From Gammaproteobacteria bacterium (GTDB taxonomy: Bacteria; Pseudomonadota; Gammaproteobacteria; Burkholderiales; Sulfuricellaceae), in assembly GCA_018824405.1 (NCBI GenBank), contig JAHJGO010000006.1:124001-188000 (forward strand): a stretch of 64,000 nucleotides of DNA, given 5' to 3'. Below the pieces are notes generated by a model. It searched no databases. It saw only the letters and a list, made by a program, of their open reading frames with translations, and was not told the DNA's origin. The first letter of the stretch is position 1. Each line of letters starts with the position of its first letter. The translations under genes and the position numbers were made by a program. Shown here piece by piece: positions 54,301 through 63,970 of the stretch.

Positions 54301-54651
54301 CTAGGCGGCCCGGATACTGCGCTGGTCCGCCTCCATTTTCAGCAACAGAGACACGCACTCCGCGAGATCATCGTATTCGCGGCGGCCGGTGCCATACTGT
54401 TCTCTTTTTGAATAGAAAAACTGGCTGCGATAAAGGCCGTCCCCAACCTTGAAAATGACAAAGTGTGCAATGCCATCGGTCCAGTACAGCGTAGGACAGG
54501 AAGTCATTTCACGATCGGCAGGATCAAGGCGGATATCGGAATCCGCCACCTGCACCTCGATCACACCCGCACCAAAACGTTCCTTGACCGCGGTTTCCAC
54601 CACCCACAGCTGGGTACTGGTGATATCCGGGACGCTTGCTCTTTTCTTCAT
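54301..54651 (-). CDS. Conserved protein of unknown function
   Basis: A 116-residue soluble protein (VWVVETAVKERFG-like start, then TLYWTDGIAHFVIFKVGDGLYRS). Alternating strands and helices suggest a small alpha/beta fold. It has no signal peptide or known catalytic motif. It sits between adk and pfp on the same strand with short gaps (13 and 23 bases), so it is probably in one transcription unit with them. Function cannot be assigned. Confidence 0.75.
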   Translation of the reverse strand: MKKRASVPDITSTQLWVVETAVKERFGAGVIEVQVADSDIRLDPADREMTSCPTLYWTDGIAHFVIFKVGDGLYRSQFFYSKREQYGTGRREYDDLAECVSLLLKMEADQRSIRAA

Positions 54652-54664
54652 CGCCGCCAGATTC

Positions 54665-55321
<657 letters not shown>

Positions 55322-55467
55322 CTACCTCCTGAAATTTATTGAACTGCCCATACAATTGTGGATAAGAATATCTTGTTTTCCTAACTTGCAACAAGGGTAT
55401 TGCAATTAGCTTACGCTGCACATTTAATTTTTTTTATAAAGAGATAAGCCCATTCTCTTTAATTTTA

Positions 55468-56226
55468 TCAATCTCTGAACAGGCCGCGCACGCGCTCCAG
55501 ATCTTCTGCCGTGTCCACCCCCGCAAATGGGGAAATACGGGTCACGGCAACACTGATTTTGTATCCATGCCACATGGCACGCAATTGCTCCAGCGCTTCA
55601 AACTGTTCTATCGCGGCCGGGGCCAAGCTGCCATAGGTTTTGAGAAATTCTGTACGGTAAGCATAGATACCGATATGGCGGTATACCGGGAGCTCCGCTG
55701 GAAACTCGCCAGCAGCAAACGCATCCCGCGCATAGGGTATTGGTGCACGACTAAAATACAGCGCATGATTATCCCGGTCCAGCACCACTTTCACCACATT
55801 GGGATTGAGCATCTCTTCACGCTCATGAATACGGTAGCAGGCAGTCGAAACTGCAGCCAACGGATGATCGTGCAGATGCTGAGCCACAGCATCGATCAAG
55901 CCAGGTTCAATCAGCGGCTCATCCCCCTGTACATTGACAACCAAATCATGTTCGTCCCAGCCGCGCAATGCCGTCACCTCGGCGATGCGATCCGTGCCGG
56001 ATGCATGATCCGGCGAAGTCATGCACACATTAAAACCGTGAGCACGCACCGCATCAGCGACACCTTCATGGTCAGTGGCAACCCACACCTCATTGGCCCC
56101 GCTTTGCAGCGCCCGCTCTGCCACTCTCACCACCATCGGTTTTCCGCCAATATCCGCCAGCGGCTTGCCGGGCAGGCGAGTAGACGCATAACGAGCGGGA
56201 ATAACAACCTTGAAGCCTGGGCCCAT
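55468..56226 (-). CDS. kdsB: CMP-KDO synthetase (3-deoxy-manno-octulosonate cytidylyltransferase)
   Basis: KdsB activates KDO with CTP for lipid A-core assembly. About 252 residues. Signature parts are [25 protein letters not shown] with the CTP loop (quoted in part), VATDHEGV, and [10 protein letters not shown] use the ATG at 56226; the TTG one codon upstream is also in frame. The ATG overlaps the stop of the Trm112-like gene (TGATG). The 149-base gap upstream of adk is AT-rich and contains a perfect DnaA-box sequence at 55357-55365. Confidence 0.96.
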   Translation of the reverse strand: MGPGFKVVIPARYASTRLPGKPLADIGGKPMVVRVAERALQSGANEVWVATDHEGVADAVRAHGFNVCMTSPDHASGTDRIAEVTALRGWDEHDLVVNVQGDEPLIEPGLIDAVAQHLHDHPLAAVSTACYRIHEREEMLNPNVVKVVLDRDNHALYFSRAPIPYARDAFAAGEFPAELPVYRHIGIYAYRTEFLKTYGSLAPAAIEQFEALEQLRAMWHGYKISVAVTRISPFAGVDTAEDLERVRGLFRD

Positions 56227-56405
56227 CAAACCTCCTCATCAGCCGGCAATTTGCGTGCCTCTTCCTCCAGCATCACCGGAATATCATCCTTGACAGGGTA
56301 AGCAAGACGGCAGGGTTTGCAGATCAGTTCCTGTGCAGCCTTCTTGTACACGAGCGGCCCCTTGCACAGGGGGCACACCAGAATTTCAAGCAGTTTTGCG
56401 TCCAT
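56226..56405 (-). CDS. ycaR: Trm112/YcaR-family small zinc-binding protein
   Basis: A 59-residue protein starting [18 protein letters not shown], with a second cysteine pair in [20 protein letters not shown]. The four cysteines form a zinc ribbon of the Trm112/UPF0434 family. It is always found between lpxK and kdsB in many proteobacteria, though its exact role is unclear. It overlaps lpxK by 20 bases and kdsB by one base. It was found by direct translation because of its small size. Confidence 0.93.
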   Translation of the reverse strand: MDAKLLEILVCPLCKGPLVYKKAAQELICKPCRLAYPVKDDIPVMLEEEARKLPADEEV

Positions 56406-57420
56406 CGTGTTCCCTCAGAATATCCAACATTTTTTGTCCTAATCGCGGATCCACTTCCGCCTGCACGGGAAGAGCCCAATAGCGCTCATCGGCAAATGCT
56501 GCGCATTTCACGCCATCCTTCTCAGTCATCAACAGCGCATCAGCATCGGGCCAATCCAGGTCACTTGTCCGGTAAGCATGGTGATCCGGAAAAACATGTT
56601 CCGTAAAATCCAGACCCAAAGCATGCAAGTGGTCAAAAAACCGCTGCGGATGGCCAATTCCAGCCAGGGCATGCAGTCTCAGAGCCTTCAGCTCCACTGC
56701 CAGACGCTTCTCGCCCGTACGCAGGTTGGTCAGCAAGGCGCCGTTCAAATGCATCCCATATTGCGCCGCCTGTGTTTCAAGGGGCGCTCCGCCATTCACC
56801 ACCACGGCATCCACCAGATTCAGGCGCCACAAGCCTTCGCGCAAAGGCCCGGCCGGCAACAGCTGGCCATTGCCGAATCGGCGCTGACCGTCCACCACAG
56901 CAATTTCGAGATCACGCCGCAGGCGGTAATGCTGCAAACCGTCATCGCATAGAATCACATTACAATCCGGGCAGGCCGCCAGCAAGGCGCGCCCCACCGC
57001 CGCACGGTCGCGTCCAATCCAGACAGGGCAAGCGGATTTGCGCGCCAGCAGAACAGGCTCATCCCCACTTAACGCGGGGTCATCAGCCGGACCAACCGGA
57101 CACGCCCCCACGGCACTGCTGCCATAGCCACGACTCACAATACCCGGCCGATAGCCCTGTTGCCGCAAATACTGCGCCATCCAGAGCACCAGCGGCGTCT
57201 TGCCGCTGCCGCCAACTGTGATATTGCCCACCACGATCACAGGCACCGGCAATCGCTCCGTAGCCAGCCAGCCTTGCTTATACGCCACCCGGCGCAAGGC
57301 TGAAAGCAGCCGGAACAACATGCTGAACGGCAACAGCACGAACTGCCACAGACTATGGCGGTACCACTGTTTTTCCAGCCACAGACCAGACCCGAAAGCC
57401 GGATCAGACCCGGCGGTCAC
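56386..57420 (-). CDS. lpxK: Tetraacyldisaccharide 4'-kinase
   Basis: LpxK phosphorylates the lipid A disaccharide precursor at the inner membrane. 344 residues with an N-terminal membrane-associated helix ([19 protein letters not shown]), P-loop [28 protein letters not shown] and [10 protein letters not shown]. The start is a GTG overlapping the exbD stop (GTGA), so translation is coupled. The order exbB-exbD-lpxK-Trm112-kdsB is conserved in betaproteobacteria. Confidence 0.95.
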   Translation of the reverse strand: MTAGSDPAFGSGLWLEKQWYRHSLWQFVLLPFSMLFRLLSALRRVAYKQGWLATERLPVPVIVVGNITVGGSGKTPLVLWMAQYLRQQGYRPGIVSRGYGSSAVGACPVGPADDPALSGDEPVLLARKSACPVWIGRDRAAVGRALLAACPDCNVILCDDGLQHYRLRRDLEIAVVDGQRRFGNGQLLPAGPLREGLWRLNLVDAVVVNGGAPLETQAAQYGMHLNGALLTNLRTGEKRLAVELKALRLHALAGIGHPQRFFDHLHALGLDFTEHVFPDHHAYRTSDLDWPDADALLMTEKDGVKCAAFADERYWALPVQAEVDPRLGQKMLDILREHDGRKTA

Positions 57421-57839
57421 TTGCCGTTCTTCGCCTGAGTGGCAAAACTGATGCGGCTGTAGCCCGCCAGACGCGATGCTTCCATGATGTTGATCACGGA
57501 CTGATGTGTGGCCCCGGCATCGGCATTGATCACAATCACCGGATCAGCGCGATCTCCGGCCGCGCGGCGCAGCGCCTCGCTCAAGGTGTCCACGCCGGGA
57601 TTGGCCAGTGGGGCGCGATTGATGACGTAATGGCCGGAAGCATCGACGGCAACGGTGATTTCGTTCGTCTTCTCCGCCTGCTTCTCGGCATCTGCGGTTG
57701 GCAAATTGATCTGCAATTCGGCAATCTGGGAGAAGGTGGTAGTCACCATGAGGAAAATCAGGATCACCAGCAACACGTCGATCATTGCAATCAGGTTGAT
57801 CTCGGGGTCTTCCTTCAATCTGCCACGCTGGAAATTCAT
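57417..57839 (-). CDS. exbD: ExbD/TolR-family biopolymer transport protein
   Basis: About 140 residues with one N-terminal membrane helix (MIDVLLVILIFLMVTTTF) whose aspartate is the conserved proton-path residue, and a periplasmic domain. With ExbB it forms a proton-driven motor that energises TonB or a Tol-type system. I use the ATG at 57839 (MNFQRGRLKEDPEINLI), as the longer frame lies within exbB. No tonB is in the window, so the partner is unknown. Confidence 0.93.
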   Translation of the reverse strand: MNFQRGRLKEDPEINLIAMIDVLLVILIFLMVTTTFSQIAELQINLPTADAEKQAEKTNEITVAVDASGHYVINRAPLANPGVDTLSEALRRAAGDRADPVIVINADAGATHQSVINIMEASRLAGYSRISFATQAKNGK

Positions 57840-57849
57840 GTGGCGTGCC

Positions 57850-58455
57850 CTATTTCCGTTCACCGTGAACCATGTCCACCAGCTTGATCGACTGCTGCTC
57901 CATTTCCATCACCAGGGCATCCACCTTGCCACGAAAATAGCGGTAAAAAATCATGCTGGGGATCGCCACGATCAGGCCCATTGCCGTGTTATACAGCGCC
58001 ACTGAAATACCGTGAGCCAGTTGGGCGGGGCTGCCGCCAGTCGGGGTAAGCGCGCCGAATATTTCCACCATGCCGATCACGGTACCGAGCAGACCCAGGA
58101 GCGGACTGATTGAAGCAATCGTACCCAGCGTTGTGAGAAAACGTTCCAGCTCATGAGTGACGGCACGCCCCGAATCTTCGATAGCCTGCTTCATCATTTC
58201 GCGCGAGCTGCTGACATTGCGCAACCCCGCCGCAAATATGCGTCCGAGAGGAGAGTGCCGCTCCAGATTGGCAACCATCTCATCGTTAACGCCATCCTGC
58301 TGCAGCCATTCACGCACTTTGGGCAACAGGCTCTTGGGCGCCACCAAGCCGCCATACAGTGACCACGAGCGCTCGCCGATAATCGCCAGCGAAATCACCG
58401 ACGCAATAATCAGCGGCCAGATTGGCCAACCCGCAGCTTGAATGATGGATAACAC
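57850..58455 (-). CDS. exbB: ExbB/TolQ-family proton channel protein
   Basis: About 201 residues with three membrane helices: WPLIIASVISLAIIGERSW near the start, then ISPLLGLLGTVIGMVEIFGAL and MGLIVAIPSMIFYRYF. The LLGLLGTVIGMV block is the MotA/TolQ/ExbB signature. I choose the GTG at 58455, because GGGAGG lies at the correct distance upstream; the frame is open for nine more codons. exbD follows ten bases downstream. Confidence 0.92.
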   Translation of the reverse strand: MLSIIQAAGWPIWPLIIASVISLAIIGERSWSLYGGLVAPKSLLPKVREWLQQDGVNDEMVANLERHSPLGRIFAAGLRNVSSSREMMKQAIEDSGRAVTHELERFLTTLGTIASISPLLGLLGTVIGMVEIFGALTPTGGSPAQLAHGISVALYNTAMGLIVAIPSMIFYRYFRGKVDALVMEMEQQSIKLVDMVHGERK

Positions 58456-58482
58456 GCCCGTCCTCCCACGATTTTTAAGCAC

Positions 58483-58780
58483 GTAACTTTAGCCTTCAAC
58501 TCCATTTTCAGCAAGGGCAGAAGTTTTAATTGTCATAAACATATGCTACTTAAAGGGTTTTTCAGCTTGTCCACAGAATCTGTGGATAACTTTGTGTATG
58601 GTTTGCATATAAACCCCTTAACCCTTGCCCACATAACAGTTTTTTTACAATGGGCAAAATTTGAGCTTATTATATTATCGTTTATATACAATTACTTAAG
58701 CAAATCCTAATAAATGGCTACCACGGCGCATACCACTATGAAAGATTTTTTACAACTGTGGATTAGTTTAGAATCCATCC
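58483..58780. promoter_or_regulatory. AT-rich divergent promoter region with DnaA-box-like sites
   Basis: This 300-base gap between divergent exbB and xseA is strikingly AT-rich for this genome. It has TTGTCCACA (58567-58575) facing TGTGGATAA (58581-58589), the latter a perfect DnaA box in reverse, and a one-mismatch box TGTGGATTA at 58757-58765. Between them lies TTATTATATTATCG. It must hold promoters for both genes. A DnaA-regulated promoter or titration site is possible; oriC is less likely without dnaA or gidA nearby. Confidence 0.5.
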
Positions 58781-60124
58781 ATGCCCTCTCCCTTTTCAAA
58801 TGCATCGCAGGTCATTACTGTCAGCGAACTCAATCGGCATGCCAAAACCGTCCTTGAGCAGACATTTCCCCTGCTCTGGGTGGCGGGCGAAATATCCAAC
58901 TTCACCCGTGCGACTTCCGGGCACTGGTATTTCACGCTCAAGGATGGGCAGGCGCAGGTACGCTGCGCCATGTTCCGGCACAAGAGTCAGTACACGGATT
59001 TCAAGCCGGATAACGGCATGCAGGTGGAAATCCGCGCCCTGGTGACACTCTATGAAGCGCGCGGTGAATTTCAGCTAGGCGTCGAATCCATGCGCCGTGC
59101 CGGACTGGGCGTGCTGTTCGAAGCATTCGAGAAACTGAAATCCAGATTAAGCCTGGAAGGACTGTTCGACCAGGAGCACAAGCAGGCCCTGCCCACCTTT
59201 CCGCAACGTATCGGCATCATCACCTCCCCTGCCGCAGCTGCCCTGCGCGATGTACTCACCACCCTGCGAAGGCGCATGCCGAATATCCCGGCGCTCATCT
59301 ACCCGGTTCCCGTGCAGGGCGAAGGTGCAGCGCAAAAAATTGCTGCAGCCATTCAATTGGCCGGACAGCGCAAGGAATGCGACGTGCTGATCCTGTGCCG
59401 GGGCGGCGGCAGCATCGAGGATTTATGGGCGTTCAACGAGGAAGTCGTGGCACGCGCCATCGCCGCAAGCAAAATTCCCATTATCTGCGGAGTGGGACAC
59501 GAAACCGACGTCACCATTGCCGACTTCGTCGCCGACCGGCGCGCGCCCACCCCGACCGCAGCAGCGGAACTTGCCACGCCGCACCGGGCTGAGCTGCTGC
59601 AGCGCCTCGCCGTGCTGCAGGCAAGCCTGAGTCGCCAGACCCTGCACAGCCTGGAGCAGCGCATGCAGCAGGTTGATTATCTGGCGCGCCGCCTGCTCCA
59701 CCCCGGCACACGCATCCGCAATCAGCAGCAACATCTGGGTCATCTGGCGCAACGCCTGAAACAGGGTGCCCCACGCCTGCTGGAACAGCAGGAATGGCGC
59801 GTGCAGAACCTTGCCAGCCGGCTCGCGACAGCGGCACCCGCGACGCAATCGCTCGAATCCCGGCTGCTGCAACTGCGGCAGAACCTGGGCCGTGCCATGG
59901 AATTCAAACTGCAACGCCATCAGACCAGTCTGCAGCGCCTAGCCGCCAATCTGCAGCATCTCAACCCCGAAGCAGTGCTGGAACGCGGATTCAGCATGGT
60001 ACGCACGGCCAGCGGCAAAATTGTGCGCAGCAGTACCGAAATATCCCTGGATGAGGAAGTGTCAATGATCTTTGCCCAGGGCAGCGCCACGGCTCGGGTA
60101 ACGCGCAAAGAGGAAACGCAATGA
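58781..60124 (+). CDS. xseA: Exodeoxyribonuclease VII large subunit
   Basis: XseA with XseB degrades single-stranded DNA in repair. 447 residues: an N-terminal OB fold (VITVSELNRHAKTVLEQTFP, WVAGEISNFTRATSGHWYFTLKD), a catalytic domain with GRGGGSIEDLWAFNEE-type motif (CRGGGSIEDLW) and GVGHETDVTIADFVADRRAPTPTAAAE, then a long coiled coil. The length is normal. The stop overlaps the next gene start (ATGA). The divergent region upstream contains DnaA-box-like sites. Confidence 0.97.
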   Translation: MPSPFSNASQVITVSELNRHAKTVLEQTFPLLWVAGEISNFTRATSGHWYFTLKDGQAQVRCAMFRHKSQYTDFKPDNGMQVEIRALVTLYEARGEFQLGVESMRRAGLGVLFEAFEKLKSRLSLEGLFDQEHKQALPTFPQRIGIITSPAAAALRDVLTTLRRRMPNIPALIYPVPVQGEGAAQKIAAAIQLAGQRKECDVLILCRGGGSIEDLWAFNEEVVARAIAASKIPIICGVGHETDVTIADFVADRRAPTPTAAAELATPHRAELLQRLAVLQASLSRQTLHSLEQRMQQVDYLARRLLHPGTRIRNQQQHLGHLAQRLKQGAPRLLEQQEWRVQNLASRLATAAPATQSLESRLLQLRQNLGRAMEFKLQRHQTSLQRLAANLQHLNPEAVLERGFSMVRTASGKIVRSSTEISLDEEVSMIFAQGSATARVTRKEETQ

Positions 60125-60867
60125 ACCTGATGTTCTGGAAGAAAAAACCCAAAAACGGGGATGATGCTGACGCGCCACAGGAAGAGGAGAGTGACAAGAC
60201 TGTGGCAATGGAAGCACCCGTTCTCGACGCGCCAGCCAAACCCGGACCTTTCACCCGTATAAAAACAGGGCTTTCAGAACTTGTCCAGCGCTTCAAAAAA
60301 TCTCCCGTATCGCCGCCGGATAGCAACGAGGAGAGTCAGGCACCAATTTCGCACGACACTCCGGCCATTCAGTCGATGCGCACAAAAAAACGCCTGATCA
60401 TTGGCGGCGCGGCGGGCCTGCTGTTTTTATTGCTTGTAGGGATTGGTTTTGCGACCTGGAAATTCTTCCTGTCATCTCCAGAGCAAGGCGGCGACGCTCA
60501 TCCGGCAACACCCGCAGCCGACGCTTCCCACAGCAGCCAGCCGGTTGAACATGCCTCAGCAGAACCAGCAGAATCGCCCAGGACTGAAACGACCCAGGCC
60601 GATACGCCCCAGGCCGAGATCGACGCTCTCAGAAAACAGAACGAAGAACTTCAGGCGCAAATCGAGGCACTCAAAAAGGAAAAGCCACAAGAGCAATCTT
60701 CAATTTCAACCGCTGGGGCCGCGGGGGAAAAGTCAGACTCAAATTCCAGCCCGGGTGAAATGACGATCAGCAACACGGACCCCAAAGCCGCTGCCCAGTC
60801 GCTTAAGGAAGCGATCGAGGCGATGAACGCGAGCTCAGGCGGTTCTGCCAGAAAACCCGCAAAATAA
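60121..60867 (+). CDS. Single-pass membrane protein with coiled coil, unknown function
   Basis: A 248-residue protein: a charged cytoplasmic N-terminal part of about 95 residues, one membrane helix (IIGGAAGLLFLLLVGIGFATW), and a periplasmic part rich in Ala, Pro, Ser and Glu with a coiled coil (EIDALRKQNEELQAQIEALKKE). I do not recognise a named family; the architecture resembles envelope scaffolds. It overlaps the xseA stop by four bases, so it is cotranslated. A terminator follows. Confidence 0.78.
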   Translation: MNLMFWKKKPKNGDDADAPQEEESDKTVAMEAPVLDAPAKPGPFTRIKTGLSELVQRFKKSPVSPPDSNEESQAPISHDTPAIQSMRTKKRLIIGGAAGLLFLLLVGIGFATWKFFLSSPEQGGDAHPATPAADASHSSQPVEHASAEPAESPRTETTQADTPQAEIDALRKQNEELQAQIEALKKEKPQEQSSISTAGAAGEKSDSNSSPGEMTISNTDPKAAAQSLKEAIEAMNASSGGSARKPAK

Positions 60868-60897
60868 AAGCCCCCATGTTGTGAAATGGGGGCTTTT
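60866..60897. terminator. Bidirectional terminator
   Basis: AAAAGCCCCCAT and ATGGGGGCTTTT form a perfect 12-base stem with an eight-base loop, ending in T residues in both directions. It serves the coiled-coil gene on the plus strand and the glycine-rich gene on the minus strand. Confidence 0.9.
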
Positions 60898-60941
60898 ACT
60901 CCCAGCCAGAGCCGGGGCTTGATTCAGGGGTTCCCCAGGCC

Positions 60942-61223
60942 TTACTGCTCCTGACGAATCTGAACCTGATCACGGGTCTGCTGGCGGGCCTGGGTAGCGT
61001 CGCCCTCTTGCTGGGTGCGAACGCGGTTCTCCTCCCTGATTTTTTCCTGCTCCTGCCGGGCGCCGGAAGGCGCCTGAGCACCCTGGGAAGACATATTCTG
61101 GCCGCCGCCCATCATGCCAGAGCCACCGCCCATCCCGCCACCACCGCCTCCACGAGCGAAAACAACCGTGCTGGAACCCAGTGAAACTACCAGAACCATA
61201 AGCATCCATGAAGATTTGCGCAT
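60942..61223 (-). CDS. Small secreted glycine-rich protein
   Basis: About 93 residues with a signal peptide (WMLMVLVVSLGSSTVVFA). The mature part has a glycine run (RGGGGGGMGGGSGMMGGG) and a Gln/Glu/Arg-rich tail (RQEQEKIREENRVRTQQ) that is probably helical. AAGGAGC precedes the ATG at 61223; the open frame extends upstream but overlaps the next gene. Function is unknown. It is the smaller relative of the following protein and probably shares its transcript. Confidence 0.72.
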   Translation of the reverse strand: MRKSSWMLMVLVVSLGSSTVVFARGGGGGGMGGGSGMMGGGQNMSSQGAQAPSGARQEQEKIREENRVRTQQEGDATQARQQTRDQVQIRQEQ

Positions 61224-61257
61224 TTTCAGCTCCTTAAAAAATACCAAGCATTCAAAA

Positions 61258-61710
61258 TTAACGGCCTCTGCCGCCGCCTCCACCACCGCCTCCGCGTCCA
61301 CCCATTCCCGGGCCGGTGCCGGCGCCACTCATGGACGAACCACCGGAAGCGGCCGGATTCTCCTGCATCTGCCGGGACTCATAGCCGCGGCCAAAACGGC
61401 TGCCTTCCATCCCGCGACCCTGCACGTTCTGGACGGCATTCTCCGCTTCCAGACGTTGCTGCCCGTTGACGCTCAAATCATTCATCAACGCGCGCTCTTC
61501 CTGACTCATGGAACGCATGCGCATCTGTACCCGACTCCGAAAAGCATCCGGATCAACTTCGCCCTTCTGGTCTGCCTGCTGCTGTGCCTGCTGTTTTTCC
61601 TGCCGCGTTTGCACCAGGCGCTCCTGTGCCAGCGCGCTGCTTGCATCCAGAAGCCCCAGGCTGATCGCGCTGATGCGTAAGAATTGTTTGCTTGTCATTT
61701 GCTTTCTCAT
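61258..61710 (-). CDS. Secreted glycine-rich protein
   Basis: About 150 residues. A signal peptide (FLRISAISLGLLDASSALA) precedes a Gln-rich helical region (QTRQEKQQAQQQADQ), a segment RMRSMSQEERALMNDLS and a C-terminal glycine run closing with GRGR. I do not recognise the family. The helical middle followed by a Gly tail resembles periplasmic metal-stress or biofilm proteins, but that is only a resemblance. Divergent from the response regulator at 61883, which may control it. A similar C-terminus appears at the right edge of the window. Confidence 0.72.
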   Translation of the reverse strand: MRKQMTSKQFLRISAISLGLLDASSALAQERLVQTRQEKQQAQQQADQKGEVDPDAFRSRVQMRMRSMSQEERALMNDLSVNGQQRLEAENAVQNVQGRGMEGSRFGRGYESRQMQENPAASGGSSMSGAGTGPGMGGRGGGGGGGGRGR

Positions 61711-61882
61711 GATTAAATTACCTGGCACAGACGGAATTTAACTCAAGTCGCGCATTGCATGGTGTGCATCATGAACGCCCGCCGTTTCAAAAACATTTCG
61801 CGCCGACATGGAAATGTAACAGTGTGTTACAGAGCACCACAGACGCATGGCGTAGCCCACCTTGATTTTGTATAGTGCAGAC

Positions 61883-62602
61883 ATGGAAAATAATAAAGAA
61901 CACATTCTGGTTGTGGATGACGACCCCGGCCTGCGCGAACTGCTGCAGCAATACCTGACGGAACAGGGCTACGAAGTTGTCGCCGTCAACGATGGCGGTG
62001 CGATGGAGCAGCATCTGGCGCAACAGCCTGCGGACCTGGTCATTCTGGACCTGATGCTGCCGGGAGAAGACGGGCTGACCCTGGCGCGCAAGCTGAGAGC
62101 ACAAAGTGCGCAACCCATCATCATGCTGTCGGCACGCGGCGAGGATATCGACCGCATTATCGGGCTGGAAGTGGGCGCGGATGATTATCTCGCCAAGCCC
62201 TTCAACCCGCGCGAGCTGCTGGCCCGCATCCGTGCCGTGCTGCGGCGCAAGGAAAATGCAAAACCCGAGACCGAAGAGCCTGCCAGCGGCATTTTCAGCT
62301 TCGGTCCCTGGCGACTGGACGTCAACGCCCACCAACTGGCGCATGACAGCAAGGAAATCCCACTTACTGCCGGGGAATTCAACCTGCTGCGAATTTTTGT
62401 CGAGCACCCCAACCGCGTCCTCAGCCGGGATCTGCTGATGGACCTGATCAAGGGCTACGAGCGCACGCCCTTCGACCGCAGTATCGATGTCCGGGTGACC
62501 CGGCTACGGCGCAAAATCGAGGACGACCCGACGGCCCCGGTCTATATCCGCACGGTCTGGGGAGAGGGTTATCTGTTTGCCACGCAGGGCAAGGTTTCCT
62601 GA
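61883..62602 (+). CDS. ompR: OmpR-family response regulator
   Basis: About 239 residues. Receiver domain: VVDDDPG, phospho-acceptor in LVILDLMLPGEDG, IMLSARGED and YLAKPFNPREL. The C-terminal winged helix has LTAGEFNLLRIFVEHPNRVLSRD and RSIDVRVTRLRRKIE, and GEGY near the end. The fit to OmpR is better than to PhoB-type regulators. I use the ATG at 61883; the frame opens seven codons earlier. It overlaps the kinase start (TGATG), forming an ompR-envZ-like pair. Glycine-rich secreted protein genes lie on both sides. Confidence 0.93.
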   Translation: MENNKEHILVVDDDPGLRELLQQYLTEQGYEVVAVNDGGAMEQHLAQQPADLVILDLMLPGEDGLTLARKLRAQSAQPIIMLSARGEDIDRIIGLEVGADDYLAKPFNPRELLARIRAVLRRKENAKPETEEPASGIFSFGPWRLDVNAHQLAHDSKEIPLTAGEFNLLRIFVEHPNRVLSRDLLMDLIKGYERTPFDRSIDVRVTRLRRKIEDDPTAPVYIRTVWGEGYLFATQGKVS

Positions 62603-63915
62603 TGCCCATAGGCATCGGGCGGCATACCCTGTTTCGCAGCACGGCCGCCACCGTGGCTGCTGCACTGATCATATTCCAGCTCATCTCCCTGGCCGTGGCC
62701 TCGTATTACGTCATGCTGCCCATCGCCAAACGATCCTCGGACGATCTGGCCTCGCTCATGGTGCTATCTGCCCAGACCTGGGTAGAGCTGCCGCCGCAGA
62801 CACGCGAGGATTTTGAAATCGAGCTGGCCCAGCGCCACAATCTCTGGCTCTTTCGCGCCACCACCCCTCTGCCGGAAGCCGGGCATGATTTCCTGCCCTA
62901 CCTGGCTTTGCTGGAAAGTGCACTACAGGCCCATATCGGCGAGCCCATCCAGGTCAAAACCACGCATTGGGACCAGACATGGTTCTGGGTCGAGATCCCC
63001 AGCGGGGGCTACCTGATCCGAATCGGCTTTCCCAAGGAACACCTCGGCATTCGCCCGCCACCGGCGCTACTGCTGATGCTGGCTGCCACCATTACGCTCA
63101 CCCTGATCACTGCCGTCATCCTGGCACGGCGCATTACCCGCCCGCTGGCGCGTCTCTCCGAGGCAGCCACGCGCATCGGCCAGGGCAACACACCGGAAAG
63201 CCTGCCGGAAACCGGGCCTGACGAGCTTGCCTGTCTGGCCCGAACTTTCAATCGCATGGCATTCCAGGTCAAGGAACTGCTGGCCAACCGCACCACCCTG
63301 CTGGCCGGCGTCTCCCATGACCTGCGCACGCCACTGGCACGCATGCGCCTGGCGCTGGAAATGCTGCCGCAGGAGAGCGACCCGAAAAACATCGAACGGC
63401 TGCGCCGCGACATGGAGGAAATGAATCGCCTCATCGGCGAATTCCTGGCGCTCAGCCGTGGCCTGGAAAAGGAAACTGAACAGGAAATCGATCTCAGCCA
63501 GCTGCTGCAGGAGCTGGCTGATCACGCCAGAAACGAAGGCGCCGAAGTGGCATGGCAAACACAGTCGCCATGTCTGGTATCGGCCGGCCCCATGGCCCTG
63601 CGCCGCATCCTCGGCAACCTGATCGGCAATGCCGTGCGCTACGGCGCCGGAAAGCCATTGACCCTCGACTGTGAATGCTCGCCCGAGGCGAGTGTGATTC
63701 AAATACTCGACCATGGGCCGGGTATCCCGCCCGATCAGCTGGAAAGTGTATTCCGGCCCTTCTACCGTCTGGAATCCTCGCGCAGTGTCACCACCGGTGG
63801 CAGCGGTCTGGGCCTCGCCATTGCCCGCCAGCTGGCGGATGCCAATGGCTGGAAAATCGAGCTGCTACCGCGTGAAGGCGGCGGCACTGCAGCACGCCTG
63901 ACGCTCACACGATGA
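62602..63915 (+). CDS. envZ: EnvZ-like sensor histidine kinase
   Basis: A 437-residue inner-membrane kinase. Membrane helices are at about 15-35 and 155-175, with a periplasmic loop of about 115 residues. A HAMP domain follows (RRITRPLARLSEAATRIGQG). The H-box is LAGVSHDLRTPLARMRLALEM, as in EnvZ; the N-box is LIGNAVRYG and the G-boxes are DHGPGIP and GSGLGLAIA. It is cotranslated with the regulator. The stimulus is unknown; EnvZ relatives sense osmolarity, acid or metals. Confidence 0.93.
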   Translation: MPIGIGRHTLFRSTAATVAAALIIFQLISLAVASYYVMLPIAKRSSDDLASLMVLSAQTWVELPPQTREDFEIELAQRHNLWLFRATTPLPEAGHDFLPYLALLESALQAHIGEPIQVKTTHWDQTWFWVEIPSGGYLIRIGFPKEHLGIRPPPALLLMLAATITLTLITAVILARRITRPLARLSEAATRIGQGNTPESLPETGPDELACLARTFNRMAFQVKELLANRTTLLAGVSHDLRTPLARMRLALEMLPQESDPKNIERLRRDMEEMNRLIGEFLALSRGLEKETEQEIDLSQLLQELADHARNEGAEVAWQTQSPCLVSAGPMALRRILGNLIGNAVRYGAGKPLTLDCECSPEASVIQILDHGPGIPPDQLESVFRPFYRLESSRSVTTGGSGLGLAIARQLADANGWKIELLPREGGGTAARLTLTR

Positions 63916-63921
63916 AAATAA

Positions 63922-63952
63922 CGAAGGACTCCCCAGTGGCGGGGAGCCCTTC
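63922..63952 (-). terminator. Terminator-like hairpin after the envZ-like gene
   Basis: CTCCCC and GGGGAG pair around AGTGG, extended by GAAGG/CTTC with a mismatch. On the minus strand it is followed by GTTATTTT, so it can end the transcript of the glycine-rich gene entering from the right edge. Confidence 0.65.
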
Positions 63953-63970
63953 AGACCAAAGACCTTTTAA

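Noticed and set aside
58483-58780. Chromosomal replication origin oriC
   Set aside because: Only two or three DnaA-like boxes are seen, and dnaA, dnaN, rpmH and gidA are not nearby. Kept only as a regulatory or titration candidate.
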